Source: Colicola sp016286205
GTDB lineage: Bacteria; Bacteroidota; Bacteroidia; Bacteroidales; Paludibacteraceae
Direction: 5' to 3'
DNA: 64,000 nucleotides
Assembly: GCA_016286205.1 (NCBI GenBank)
Contig: JAEESF010000006.1
Coordinates: forward strand, 62,001 to 126,000
A program made the position numbers and the translations under genes. Positions 51,114 through 59,701 of the stretch are shown in pieces; position 1 is the first letter of the stretch, and each line of letters opens with the position of its first letter. The notes under the pieces are model-generated. The model made no database searches. It saw nothing but the letters and a program-made list of their open reading frames with translations, and had not been told where the DNA came from.

Positions 51114-51728
51114 TTAAGAAGCAGCAAAATCCCCATAAATAGGGATGCGGAGTTCGCTGATAGTGCCATTGAGATCGAGCGCAAGCGAGAAATGGCGCAT
51201 AGTGAGTTTAGTGCTTAGTCGTAGCACTCCTGGTTGCGCCGCAGGTAGCAGGGCCGCTAGCGTGCCGTCAAGCATGCGACGCAGTGATTCTGGTTCAATG
51301 GTCAGTTCGTTGACAAATGGCGTGAGTTGCAGTTGAGCGGTCAGTCCGGCTGCTTGTATCTCTACCTCGTGGGTCCGCAACCATGCGGAGAGGAAGGTCT
51401 GCAGGTCTATCGTATAGTGCGCCACTTCACGCTCTACGCGGAAGATGAGTCCTGCGCCTCGTATCGTCTCTATCGGTCGGTTCTTGCTCCAGCCCATTTT
51501 CCGACGCAAAGCATTGAGGTGCACATCTATCGTGCCCGCATCGTATTGAAAACGCGGCCCCCATACGTGATCCAGCAACTCTTGACGAGAACATATTCGG
51601 TTAGCATGTGCGGAGAGGTAATCCAGCAGTCCGTACTCGAGTCCGGTGAGATGAATCGGCTGCCCGTCTATGCTAACACTTCGTTGCTCACGGTCAATCT
51701 CAATATGGTCGGTTATAACGCTGTACAT
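51114..51728 (-). CDS. Orphan winged-helix regulator (OmpR/PhoB-type) with unusual C-terminal domain
   Basis: 204 residues from the ATG at 51728. Longer starts at 51764 and 51788 are rejected because a full promoter (51740-51771) lies between them and this ATG. Residues about 5-100 are an OmpR/PhoB wHTH (LTGLEYGLLDYLSAHANRICSRQELLDHVWG, read as two strings; DVHLNALRRKMGW; ETIRGAGLIFRV) with no receiver domain. Residues about 105-204 (VNELTIEPESLRRMLDGTLAAL, then GVLRLSTKL) resemble the start of a histidine-kinase ATPase fold lacking the glycine-rich boxes. It may be a receiver-less regulator that senses through its C-terminal part. Confidence 0.78.
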   Translation of the reverse strand: MYSVITDHIEIDREQRSVSIDGQPIHLTGLEYGLLDYLSAHANRICSRQELLDHVWGPRFQYDAGTIDVHLNALRRKMGWSKNRPIETIRGAGLIFRVEREVAHYTIDLQTFLSAWLRTHEVEIQAAGLTAQLQLTPFVNELTIEPESLRRMLDGTLAALLPAAQPGVLRLSTKLTMRHFSLALDLNGTISELRIPIYGDFAAS

Positions 51729-51739
51729 AATTCCGACGA

Positions 51740-51771
51740 CAAAAATACTGCTTTTTTCTGACATGTGCAAA
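51740..51771 (-). promoter_or_regulatory. Promoter for the orphan winged-helix regulator
   Basis: On the minus strand: TTTG (plus 51768-51771), 20 bp, TATTTTTG (plus 51740-51747), 11 bp before the ATG at 51728. This decides the gene start. Confidence 0.75.
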
Positions 51772-51799
51772 TCCTGCCTAATTTTCACGACAAATAGGT

Positions 51800-51831
51800 A
51801 TTGTCATACAGAAAAAAATGTAGTAACTTTG
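51800..51831 (+). promoter_or_regulatory. Promoter for the porin-imelysin-di-haem operon
   Basis: ATTG at 51800-51803, 20 bp, TAACTTTG at 51824-51831; start codon at 51864. Confidence 0.75.
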
Positions 51832-51863
51832 TACTGTCTTTTTAAGGTAAGCAAGAAAAGGTT

Positions 51864-53282
51864 ATGTATAGATTTTTATTTGTTTCTACGTTGCTGATTC
51901 TGAGTGTATTAAGTGTGCGCTCTGAAGATTCTATCAAGGTCAGTGCGGCCGATTTGCAGGCACTTGTGCAACGTGTGGAACGTTTGGAGCAAAAAGCAGC
52001 CCAAGATTCCGTATCCCCAAAAGTAGTGACGCGTAGCGGGCACTTTACTATAGGTGGTTACGGCGAGGTAACGGCAAAGCATTGTTGGTATTCTAATAAT
52101 TACTTGCGTTACGGCAAGAATCCGGAGAAATATGCGAATGACCATTTCGGTGAATTCGACCTGCCGCACGTGGTTATCTATATGGGCTACGATTTTGGCA
52201 AAGGCTGGAGTGTTGGCACGGAGATAGAGTTCGAGCATGGTGGTACGGAATCGGCCATTGAGATCGAGGAAGAAGAGGGCGGAGAGTACGAAAGCGAGAT
52301 TGAACGCGGCGGTGAAGTGGCATTAGAGCAATTTTGGTTACAAAAAGCATTCAACCGCTACGCTATTATTCGTGCCGGTATGCAGGTCATTCCTGTTGGG
52401 GCACTCAATGCTCATCACGAGTCAACAGAGTATTTCGGAGTATATCGTAACGAAGGCGAGTTTACTATCATACCGAGTACATGGCACGAAGTGGCGTTGA
52501 CATTTATGGGATCTACACCCAACGGATGGCACTATCAGGCTATGTTTCTCCCGGGATTGGATAGTGACCGATTCAATCGCAAGAACTGGATCAAACCCGG
52601 TACAGGTAGCCCCTATGAATTTAAGCTAGCCAACGTATTTGCCGGTGCTGCTCGTATCGATTATACCGGTGTGTCAGGTCTGCGTTTGTCGCTCTCCGGC
52701 TATTGTGGCAATTCGTTTCGCAATACTCTCAGCAAAACCAATGCCGAACTAGATGCAAGTGCGTACAAGGATGTTAAGGGAACGGTTAGTATAGGTAGTT
52801 TCGATTTCGCGTACAAGAATTATGGTGTTGTTCTACGCGGAAGTTTCACGTATGGCCATTTGAGCGATGCTGCGGCTATTACCCAATACAATATCTCTAT
52901 GCGCAAAGGCTCTGTCTCTAGCAAGCAATGGGTAGCTTCCGATGCGCTTGCTGCAGGGTTTGAAATGGGCTATGATTTCTTTTCTCTCAATCAGAAACTG
53001 GTGGAGAAGAAGCAGCAGTTCTATCTCTTTGGACGTTATGACTATTATGATTCCATGTTCCGGTACGACAACCAACCAACCGACATGTATTCCTGGTGCG
53101 GACGCCATCGCGCAGCGGTCGGAATCAACTATTTTCCGATTCCTCAAATCGGCGTGAAAGCGGAATTCTCATATGGAATTCTCAAGCATGGCGTTCGTGC
53201 AGATGGAACACGCGGAAAGATTTACAATGACGAACCGCAATTGGCGGTAGGCATTGTTTATGCAGGCTTTTATCAACTTTAA
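51864..53282 (+). CDS. Outer-membrane porin with N-terminal coiled coil
   Basis: 472 residues. Signal peptide (about 1-20), a short coiled coil (LQALVQRVERLEQKA) as in OprP/OprO-like trimeric porins, then a 16-strand-like barrel (GHFTIGGYGEVTAKHCWY, GEFDLPHVVIYMGYDFGKGWSVGTE in pieces) ending AVGIVYAGFYQL. An acidic loop (EIEEEEGGEYESEIE, about 132-146) could bind cations such as iron. It is the first gene of the operon with imelysin, di-haem oxidoreductase and haem lyase, and probably admits their substrate. Substrate is inferred only from neighbours. Confidence 0.82.
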   Translation: MYRFLFVSTLLILSVLSVRSEDSIKVSAADLQALVQRVERLEQKAAQDSVSPKVVTRSGHFTIGGYGEVTAKHCWYSNNYLRYGKNPEKYANDHFGEFDLPHVVIYMGYDFGKGWSVGTEIEFEHGGTESAIEIEEEEGGEYESEIERGGEVALEQFWLQKAFNRYAIIRAGMQVIPVGALNAHHESTEYFGVYRNEGEFTIIPSTWHEVALTFMGSTPNGWHYQAMFLPGLDSDRFNRKNWIKPGTGSPYEFKLANVFAGAARIDYTGVSGLRLSLSGYCGNSFRNTLSKTNAELDASAYKDVKGTVSIGSFDFAYKNYGVVLRGSFTYGHLSDAAAITQYNISMRKGSVSSKQWVASDALAAGFEMGYDFFSLNQKLVEKKQQFYLFGRYDYYDSMFRYDNQPTDMYSWCGRHRAAVGINYFPIPQIGVKAEFSYGILKHGVRADGTRGKIYNDEPQLAVGIVYAGFYQL

Positions 53283-53306
53283 TCAACAATTTAATATTTA
53301 GTAGTT

Positions 53307-54473
53307 ATGAAGAAAAAATTTATTTTGATTGCAGCATGCGCATTGGCAATGGTGGCATGCGGAGGTAAGGGAGGAAATGTAACTTCTGACAAGGAAGCGG
53401 CGTTGCAGCAGGCTGTGACGCCCTATGTTAACAACACGGTAATTGCTACCTATAGCGCGATGGCGGATGCCGGTATCACGCTTCTCGAGCAGACCCGCGA
53501 GATTCTGACCAAGGTAACCAATGGTGAAGATTACAGCAAATTGATGGCTGATGCCGGAACATCATGGCGACTCATGCGTAAGCATTGGGAGCAGAGTGAG
53601 GCATTCTTGTACGGTCCTGCCGGTACGCATAGTATAGATCCGCATATCGACAGTTGGCCATTGGATTTTAATGCAATGAATGCATTGCTGCACGACGCAG
53701 ATCGTATGGCTGCTATTGAGGAGGAAGGGGGCGCCTATGTGGGCGACAAACTCGGTTATGCACTTAAGGGATTCCATGCGGCAGAATACTTACTATTCGA
53801 AAGTGTGGAGAAAGAGGGCCGCGCTGTCGGTACTGGACGTCCTCACGCAGCTAACTTGACCCACGCAGAGGCGGTTTATCTCCTTGGTATCGTAGAAGAT
53901 CTTACCCAGCAGGCTATCTTGTTGGAGTATTGCTGGGCAGGAAAAATCAGCGCGGCTAAGCAGGCTATCTTAGATGAAGGAGAAGTTGAGGCTTGGGAAG
54001 ATAACTATGGATGGCAGATGATGAATGCCGGTAAGGCAGGTTCTATCTACGTGACCTACCAGGAGGCAGCCGAAGAAATTATTGCGGGATGTATTGATAT
54101 CGCCGGCGAGGTAGCAGAACTGAAGATGGGTAATCCGTATATCAGTAGCACGGCCGAGGAACGCGATTATATCGAGTCTCCATATAGCTGTACTTCCACT
54201 ATTGATTTTGCCGATAATATTCGCTCTATTCAGCATGCTTATTGCGGTTCTCAGGCAGGCGACCACTCTATCTCCAACTATGTCTATCGTCAAGATGGCG
54301 AACTGGATGCTAAAGTACGCAAAGCAATTGAAGATGCTATCAAGGCAATAGAGGCTATTGGAGACTTTGAGAATACGGCACAGAACAACCCGCTCGTCAA
54401 AACTGCCATCGACCGTGTGGCTGAACTCGAAGATATTCTTAATGACGAAGTAATGCCACTTTTATCTAAATAA
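53307..54473 (+). CDS. Imelysin family lipoprotein
   Basis: 388 residues. Lipobox AMVAC with Cys18. Imelysin/M75 helical fold with the hallmark GFHAAE (155-160, GxHxxE) and, earlier, SWRLMRKHWEQSEAF, SIDPHIDSWPLD; a repeated second half ends KTAIDRVAELEDIL. The family includes IrpA/EfeO-type periplasmic iron-uptake proteins; peptidase activity is doubtful. Sits 24 bp after the porin gene and 8 bp before the di-haem oxidoreductase gene, a known Bacteroidetes/Proteobacteria association. Confidence 0.9.
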   Translation: MKKKFILIAACALAMVACGGKGGNVTSDKEAALQQAVTPYVNNTVIATYSAMADAGITLLEQTREILTKVTNGEDYSKLMADAGTSWRLMRKHWEQSEAFLYGPAGTHSIDPHIDSWPLDFNAMNALLHDADRMAAIEEEGGAYVGDKLGYALKGFHAAEYLLFESVEKEGRAVGTGRPHAANLTHAEAVYLLGIVEDLTQQAILLEYCWAGKISAAKQAILDEGEVEAWEDNYGWQMMNAGKAGSIYVTYQEAAEEIIAGCIDIAGEVAELKMGNPYISSTAEERDYIESPYSCTSTIDFADNIRSIQHAYCGSQAGDHSISNYVYRQDGELDAKVRKAIEDAIKAIEAIGDFENTAQNNPLVKTAIDRVAELEDILNDEVMPLLSK

Positions 54474-54481
54474 TAATTAAT

Positions 54482-56071
54482 ATGAATGCTATGAAGAAGT
54501 ATCTATTTTTGTCTCTGGTAGCTCTCGCTATCGTGGGGTGTAAACAACCAAATCCGGAACCTGATCCTCAGGCCGATTTGCCTGACTGGTACTACACTGG
54601 TGGTAAATTAGGAACGACGACCAACTTAACGTCTATGACCTTTCGTCAGCCGACTCCTGCTACCGAAAATGCAGGTTTAGGGACAGCGTTTGCGCAAGGA
54701 GACCAGATTGCTGAGAAACCTTTCGTTACCAACGAGACCGGCCGTCAGCATGGTCTTGGCCCAATCTACGTTCGTTCTTCTTGTCAGCACTGCCATCCGA
54801 ACTACAGTCATGGTACGTCTGTACCGGCAGGTAAGTATGATGCCGCGAACGTAGGTAACGGTACGTTACTCGTCGTCATCAATCCTGCTACGCAGGGTTA
54901 TGTGCCTTGGCTGGCTGGTATGCCGCAACTCTTTGGCGCCGCTCCGTTCAAGGCTCCGCTTGATCCGGACCAGATTACGGTGGAGTGGAAGAACGCTACC
55001 GATGAGCATGGCAATAAGTTTGCCGATGGTGAGACGTACGAACTGCGTTATCCGGAGGTGCATATGCCGAACACGGCCGTTTATGTGTATAACCGAGGTT
55101 ATCGCGATCCGGATGGACTGCTTGAGAGCGAAGGATATGAGGTTAAACTTGAGAACACCATCGGTGTGTATGGTACGGGACTGCTCGATGCCATCACCGA
55201 TGCGGATATTATAGCTCAGTACGAGAAAGAGGCGAACGATGGTAAACTGCATAATGGTCTGAACCCTGCATTCTGGAATGGGGGCTTCCAGACCAGCGGG
55301 TACTACAAGAACGACCCGCAGTGGGGACCTAAACGCTTTACCTATGCGCTGACACGTGGACCGCTGATGGATGCAGCAGGTGCGAATGCTATCTGGAATA
55401 TTACCAACGTTACTCGTTCGGACCGTCAGTATCATTATCTGGATCTCAATGGCACTATCTATGCTGAGTATGCATCCAAAGATCCTGAGGTACAAGCAGC
55501 TTTTGGTACGGAGGAGGAGATCTACAGTTATCTGACCAGCAAGACTCTGCCGGCAGAGATGAGTGATGACGAGTTTACACAAGTGATGATTTGGCACCGC
55601 GGTTTAGCTGTTCCTGCTGCACGTAACGTAACCGACAAGCAAGTCCTCAAGGGCAAGCAGTTATTTACCCAGATCGGCTGCGACTATTGCCACCGTCCTA
55701 CTTGGACGACCGGTCCGGATGAGGTGCGTGATCCGAACAATTTCCAAGGTTTCACGGCCGCTATGCCGCGTTATCCTAATCAGAAGATTTGGCCGTACAC
55801 CGACATGATTCAGCATAAACTCTGTATGGAGAACGATATCCGTACCGGTTGGTGCCGTACGACGCCGCTCTGGGGACGTGGTCTCCACCGCAAGGCCACA
55901 GGCGATGCTTACGAAGCACGTATGCACGACACTCGTGCCCGCAATGTGATTGAGGCTATCATGTGGCATGGCTATAGTACTGAGAGCGATGCTTATTGGC
56001 CTACTCAGCAATTCTATAAACTCTCAAAAGAAGATAGAGATGCAGTGGTTGCTTTCATTAATGCGATATAA
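54482..56071 (+). CDS. Di-haem oxidoreductase-like c-type cytochrome lipoprotein
   Basis: 529 residues. Lipobox AIVGC with Cys20. Two c-haem sites: CQHCH (101-105) and CDYCH (400-404), matching the di-haem oxidoreductase (former thiol oxidoreductase) family; other signatures are HGLGPIYVRSSC, HMPNTAVYVYNRGYRDPDG (split), TPLWGRGLHRKATGDAY and IMWHGYSTESD. Predicted periplasmic electron-transfer enzyme working with imelysin, possibly in metal oxidation state changes. Alternative start at 54491 (MKKYLF). It overlaps the haem-lyase gene by 11 bp, so the cytochrome and its assembly enzyme are coupled. Confidence 0.92.
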   Translation: MNAMKKYLFLSLVALAIVGCKQPNPEPDPQADLPDWYYTGGKLGTTTNLTSMTFRQPTPATENAGLGTAFAQGDQIAEKPFVTNETGRQHGLGPIYVRSSCQHCHPNYSHGTSVPAGKYDAANVGNGTLLVVINPATQGYVPWLAGMPQLFGAAPFKAPLDPDQITVEWKNATDEHGNKFADGETYELRYPEVHMPNTAVYVYNRGYRDPDGLLESEGYEVKLENTIGVYGTGLLDAITDADIIAQYEKEANDGKLHNGLNPAFWNGGFQTSGYYKNDPQWGPKRFTYALTRGPLMDAAGANAIWNITNVTRSDRQYHYLDLNGTIYAEYASKDPEVQAAFGTEEEIYSYLTSKTLPAEMSDDEFTQVMIWHRGLAVPAARNVTDKQVLKGKQLFTQIGCDYCHRPTWTTGPDEVRDPNNFQGFTAAMPRYPNQKIWPYTDMIQHKLCMENDIRTGWCRTTPLWGRGLHRKATGDAYEARMHDTRARNVIEAIMWHGYSTESDAYWPTQQFYKLSKEDRDAVVAFINAI

Positions 56072-57083
56072 ACCGGTCACCTTCTTGTTGCATATGGCCC
56101 TCACGATTATTGTCGTGGGGGCTTGTGTGACGCATTTCTTTGGCGAACAGGGTGAACTACATTTGAGGGCCGATAAAGCGGAGACACTCACCATTCATTC
56201 ATTCACTCATTCACTCGTTCATTCGGTTAGTTTGTTCCTCTGGGATTTTCAGGTGGTGTATGACGCAGACAACAACCCTGCGGATTTCATTACCGAACTG
56301 CGCTTATTAGATAGAACTCACCAATCTCTTCGTGTGGACGAAGGTACCGTCCGCATGAATAAGCCTCTCAAGTATCATGGCTTCCGCTTTTGCCAGTCCG
56401 ACTACGATAGCGACGAATTGGGTGTCGTATTGGCCTACAACTACGATCCATGGGGCATAGGCATTACGTATACCGGTTATGCTTTGCTGCTTATTGCCAT
56501 GATTGCGTTCTTTTTCCAACCTCGCACTTATTTCCGTGCGTTGCTCAAACAACAACACACATGGCTGATGGTTGCTCTAGGTGTCGTTGCAGTGGTATTG
56601 GCTGTTGTAATGACTAAAGTGGTCACGCCTAAACCACCTTTACAGCCCGTTCTGCAAACACCGCTCTTAGGTATACATGTATCGGTTATTATGCTGGCTT
56701 ATACGCTTTTTGCAGTCATAATGATAAATGGTATATTAGGGCTTGCAATGCCTACTAAACGCGAGCAGTTGATGCATCTTTCGCAATTGTTGCTCTATCC
56801 TGCTGTTTTCTGTCTTACTGCAGGCATCTTCATCGGTGCTGTGTGGGCAAACATGTCCTGGGGACGCTATTGGGGATGGGACCCTAAAGAGACATGGGCA
56901 CTTATCACCATGCTCGTCTATGCACTTTTGCTGCATTATCCGTTATTGAAAGGCAAATGGAAAATATCCAATCCGAAATATGAAATCAGTTACCACATAT
57001 TCTGTGTAGTAGCGTTCGCTTTTGTGCTCTTCACTTATTTCGGAGTCTCTTATCTCCTTGGCGGATTACATTCCTATGCGTAA
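56061..57083 (+). CDS. Compact ResB-CcsA cytochrome c haem lyase
   Basis: 340 residues from ATG 56061, overlapping the previous stop (56069-56071); an upstream Met at 56040 is possible. Residues 1-155 are a short ResB-like part: membrane helix, periplasmic loop with MNKPLKYHGFRFCQSDYD and DPWGIGITYTGYALL. Residues 160-340 are CcsA: helices with the WWD haem-binding loop WGRYWGWDPKETW (about 267-279), His206, His292 and His337 (LGGLHSYA). It attaches haem to CxxCH sites in the periplasm. Residues 46-55 (HSFTHSLVHS) are coded by a CATT/CACT repeat. Much shorter than the usual Bacteroidetes CcsBA. Confidence 0.88.
   Translation: MRYKPVTFLLHMALTIIVVGACVTHFFGEQGELHLRADKAETLTIHSFTHSLVHSVSLFLWDFQVVYDADNNPADFITELRLLDRTHQSLRVDEGTVRMNKPLKYHGFRFCQSDYDSDELGVVLAYNYDPWGIGITYTGYALLLIAMIAFFFQPRTYFRALLKQQHTWLMVALGVVAVVLAVVMTKVVTPKPPLQPVLQTPLLGIHVSVIMLAYTLFAVIMINGILGLAMPTKREQLMHLSQLLLYPAVFCLTAGIFIGAVWANMSWGRYWGWDPKETWALITMLVYALLLHYPLLKGKWKISNPKYEISYHIFCVVAFAFVLFTYFGVSYLLGGLHSYA
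56188..56226. repeat. CATT/CACT repeat inside the haem-lyase gene
   Basis: TCACCATTCATTCATTCACT and following words to TTCATTCGG, same family as 43249-43325 and 45739-45781. In frame, coding THSFTHSLVHS-like sequence in the ResB periplasmic loop; loss of one 4-bp unit would shift the frame. Confidence 0.85.
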
Positions 57084-57106
57084 TACGCTAGGTTATGTGT
57101 AACAAA

Positions 57107-57140
57107 AAAAAGAACGCACGTGTGTACGCGCGTTCTTTTT
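57107..57140. terminator. Bidirectional terminator between haem lyase and nqrF
   Basis: 14-bp stem 57107-57120 with 57127-57140, loop TGTGTA, A- and T-rich flanks. Its one imperfect pair is A-C on plus, G-U on minus. Confidence 0.9.
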
Positions 57141-57141
57141 C

Positions 57142-57173
57142 ATTAATTCGTTAATTCCTTAACTCATTAATTC
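57142..57173. repeat. 8-bp ATTAATTC-type tandem repeat after nqrF
   Basis: Four units: ATTAATTC, GTTAATTC, CTTAACTC, ATTAATTC. Fills the space between the nqrF stop (57175-57177) and the terminator. Confidence 0.8.
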
Positions 57174-57174
57174 A

Positions 57175-58455
57175 TCATCCTCCGAAGTTATCGAAGCGGA
57201 TGTCTGCGTCATCGACACCCAGCGAATGGAGTAGGTCGAGGACGGTCTTCGCCATCATAGGAGGACCGCAGAGGTAGTACTCGATGTCCTCGGGTGCGTC
57301 ATGCTGCTTGAGGTACGTGTCGCCCATCACAGGAGCGATGAAGCCCGGGGTGTACTTGATACCCAGTTTGTCTGCCTTCGGGTCCGGACGGTCCAACGCG
57401 AGGTGGAAATGGAAGTTCGGGAACTCCTTCTCCAGCGCGAGGAAATCGTCGAGGAAGAAGACTTCGTCGATAGCACGAGCGCCGTAGAAATAGTGCATCT
57501 GACGGTCGCGGCACTGACGGGTCTTGAGCATATGCATGATCTGCGCACGCAGCGGAGCCATACCGGCACCACCACCGACCCAGATCATCTCCTTCTGGCT
57601 GTCGTAAACAGGACGGAACTCGCCGTAAGGACCGCTCATGCGCACTTTGTCGCCCGGTTTGAGCGAGAAGATATACGTGGAAGCGATACCGCACGGTACG
57701 TCCATGAACTCCGGTCCGTTCGGGCACTGCTCTTTCGGTTTGAAAGGCGGGGTAGCGATACGTACGGTCAGGGTGATGATATCGCCCTCGTCAGGGTAGT
57801 TGGCCATAGAGTAGGCACGTACCGTTGCCTGGGTGTTCTTCTGTTTCAGACGGAACAGACCGAACTTCTCCCATGCCGGCAGGTAGAGGTCACCGATGAG
57901 CGATTTATCCATGTCGCGGTCGTAGTCGATGTCGTACTCCGGGATGATGATCTGTGCGTACGAACCCGGCTCGAAGTGCATGTGCTCGCCCGGAGGCAGC
58001 TGCACTTTGAACTCTTTGATGAACGTAGCCACGTTCTTGTTAGAGATGACTTCGCACTCCCATTCTTTGACGCCGAGTACGGCTTCGTCCACCTTCATCT
58101 GGATATCCTCTTTCACCTTAACCTGGCAACCCAGACGCCAGCCTTCTTTCTGCTGCTTGCGGGAGAAATGTACGGTCTCGGTAGGCAGAATCTCGCCGCC
58201 TCCGGAGAGGACTTGGCACTTACACTGTCCGCACGAGCCCTTACCGCCACAAGCGGAAGGCAGGTGAACACCCGCTTCACCCAACTGGTTCAGCAGACTG
58301 CCACCGGCTGCCACGTCGTACTCTTTGTCACCATTAATGACAACTTTTACATTGCCCGAAGATACCAGGTATCTTTTGGCAATCAGAAGTATAGCTACCA
58401 ACAAAAGGATAACTACCAAGAAAACTGCAACTGATATAAGAATTGTCTTCAACAT
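57175..58455 (-). CDS. nqrF: Na+-translocating NADH:quinone reductase subunit F
   Basis: 426 residues. One N-terminal membrane helix, a 2Fe-2S ferredoxin domain with Cys69, Cys75, Cys78 and Cys110 (ACGGKGSCGQCKC), then FAD (RAYSMANYP, 213-221) and NADH (GGGAGMAPLRAQ, 294-305) domains. It takes electrons from NADH and passes them into the NQR complex. The C-terminus RFDNFGG is standard for the family. Last gene of nqrABCDEF, 15 bp after nqrE, followed by a repeat tract and terminator. Confidence 0.97.
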   Translation of the reverse strand: MLKTILISVAVFLVVILLLVAILLIAKRYLVSSGNVKVVINGDKEYDVAAGGSLLNQLGEAGVHLPSACGGKGSCGQCKCQVLSGGGEILPTETVHFSRKQQKEGWRLGCQVKVKEDIQMKVDEAVLGVKEWECEVISNKNVATFIKEFKVQLPPGEHMHFEPGSYAQIIIPEYDIDYDRDMDKSLIGDLYLPAWEKFGLFRLKQKNTQATVRAYSMANYPDEGDIITLTVRIATPPFKPKEQCPNGPEFMDVPCGIASTYIFSLKPGDKVRMSGPYGEFRPVYDSQKEMIWVGGGAGMAPLRAQIMHMLKTRQCRDRQMHYFYGARAIDEVFFLDDFLALEKEFPNFHFHLALDRPDPKADKLGIKYTPGFIAPVMGDTYLKQHDAPEDIEYYLCGPPMMAKTVLDLLHSLGVDDADIRFDNFGG

Positions 58456-58470
58456 AATAGCCTCCTTTCG

Positions 58471-59082
58471 TTAAATTTCCAGTCCGCTGAAGCACATAAA
58501 GGCGAGGGCCATCAGACCTACCACGATGAACGTGATACCCAGTCCCTGCAGCGGCTTCGGTACGTCGTTATACTCCATTTTCTCACGTATACCGGCCAGA
58601 CAAACGATAGCCAGCAACCAGCCCAGACCCGAGCCGAACGCGTACATAAAGGCATCGCCAAAACTGGTAATGGCCTTGGCGTCAACAGCCGGCAGACCTA
58701 TACGCTGCTGCATGAAGAGCGAACCACCCATGATAGCGCAGTTCACCGCAATCAGCGGAAGGAAAATACCCAGGCTGGCATACAGCGACGGACTGAATTT
58801 CTCAATGATCATCTCCACCAGTTGCACGATAGCAGCGATGACGGCGATGAAGAGGATGAAACTCAGATAGCTCAAGTGCAACGGCTCCAGTACCAAAGTC
58901 TGCAACAGATAGTTGACAGGCAGGGTAACGATGAGCACGAACGTAACGGCTATACCCAGACCAAAAGAGGTCTTCACATTCTTCGACACAGCCAGGTACG
59001 AACACATACCCAGGAAATAGGCGAAGATCATGTTGTCAGCAAATATGCTGCGAACAAATAAACTCAATGCGTGTTCCATCAC
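58471..59082 (-). CDS. nqrE: Na+-NQR subunit E
   Basis: 203 residues, six membrane helices, beginning MEHALSLFVRSIFADNMIFAYFLGMC-like sequence with the half-helix and conserved Cys (MCSYLAVS) that holds, with NqrD, an iron centre within the membrane. Paralogue of NqrD in inverted topology. Overlaps nqrD by 4 bp. Confidence 0.96.
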   Translation of the reverse strand: MMEHALSLFVRSIFADNMIFAYFLGMCSYLAVSKNVKTSFGLGIAVTFVLIVTLPVNYLLQTLVLEPLHLSYLSFILFIAVIAAIVQLVEMIIEKFSPSLYASLGIFLPLIAVNCAIMGGSLFMQQRIGLPAVDAKAITSFGDAFMYAFGSGLGWLLAIVCLAGIREKMEYNDVPKPLQGLGITFIVVGLMALAFMCFSGLEI

Positions 59083-59699
59083 TTAACCTCCTTGTTTGCG
59101 GCTCTGTGAACCCATATTACACATCCTACCAGAATCAATGCCATAGCAGGCATCAACATCATTCCGCAGTTCTCGTAACCGGCAGCGTACCAGCTCTCAG
59201 GTATAACCTGATAACCTAGCAGTTGACCCGAACCGAGCAACTCACGAACGAAAGCTACTACCACCAGTACCAGGGCGTAACCAAAGCCATTGCCCAGACC
59301 ATCGAGGAACGAATCCCATACATTGTTGGTCATGGCGAAGGCCTCGAGACGACCCATCAGAATACAGTTGGTGATGATCAGACCCAGATAGACGCTCAGC
59401 TGCATGGCTACGTCGTAGGCAAACGCCTTGAGCACCTCGCTCACGAGCGTTACCAGCGCAGCTACTACCACCAGTTGCACGATAATACGTACACGCATCG
59501 GGATCGTGTTGCGGATGAGCGAAACTATCACATTGGCCATAGCCACGATGATCGTTACGGCTATACCCATGACGAGCGCAGGCTTCAGTTGCACCGTTAC
59601 GGCCAAAGCCGAACAGATACCCAGAATCTGCACTACCACAGGGTTGTTGATATTAAGAGGACCAAGTAAGGTGTCCTTTGTTTTTTGTGAAAGTGCCAT
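59079..59699 (-). CDS. nqrD: Na+-NQR subunit D
   Basis: 206 residues, six membrane helices, with LGPLNINNPVVVQILGICSAL (read in parts) and CILMGRLEAFAM, the family's conserved Cys-containing half helices. Inner-membrane subunit of the sodium pump. Two bases after nqrC; overlaps nqrE by 4 bp. Confidence 0.96.
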   Translation of the reverse strand: MALSQKTKDTLLGPLNINNPVVVQILGICSALAVTVQLKPALVMGIAVTIIVAMANVIVSLIRNTIPMRVRIIVQLVVVAALVTLVSEVLKAFAYDVAMQLSVYLGLIITNCILMGRLEAFAMTNNVWDSFLDGLGNGFGYALVLVVVAFVRELLGSGQLLGYQVIPESWYAAGYENCGMMLMPAMALILVGCVIWVHRAANKEVK

Positions 59700-59701
59700 A
59701 A

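Noticed and set aside
51729..51788. Longer N-terminus of the winged-helix regulator
   Set aside because: A complete promoter sits between those codons and ATG 51728.
57301..58434. Long open frame antisense to nqrF (377 codons)
   Set aside because: nqrF is certain from its motifs; the antisense frame is a product of codon bias and shows no family features.
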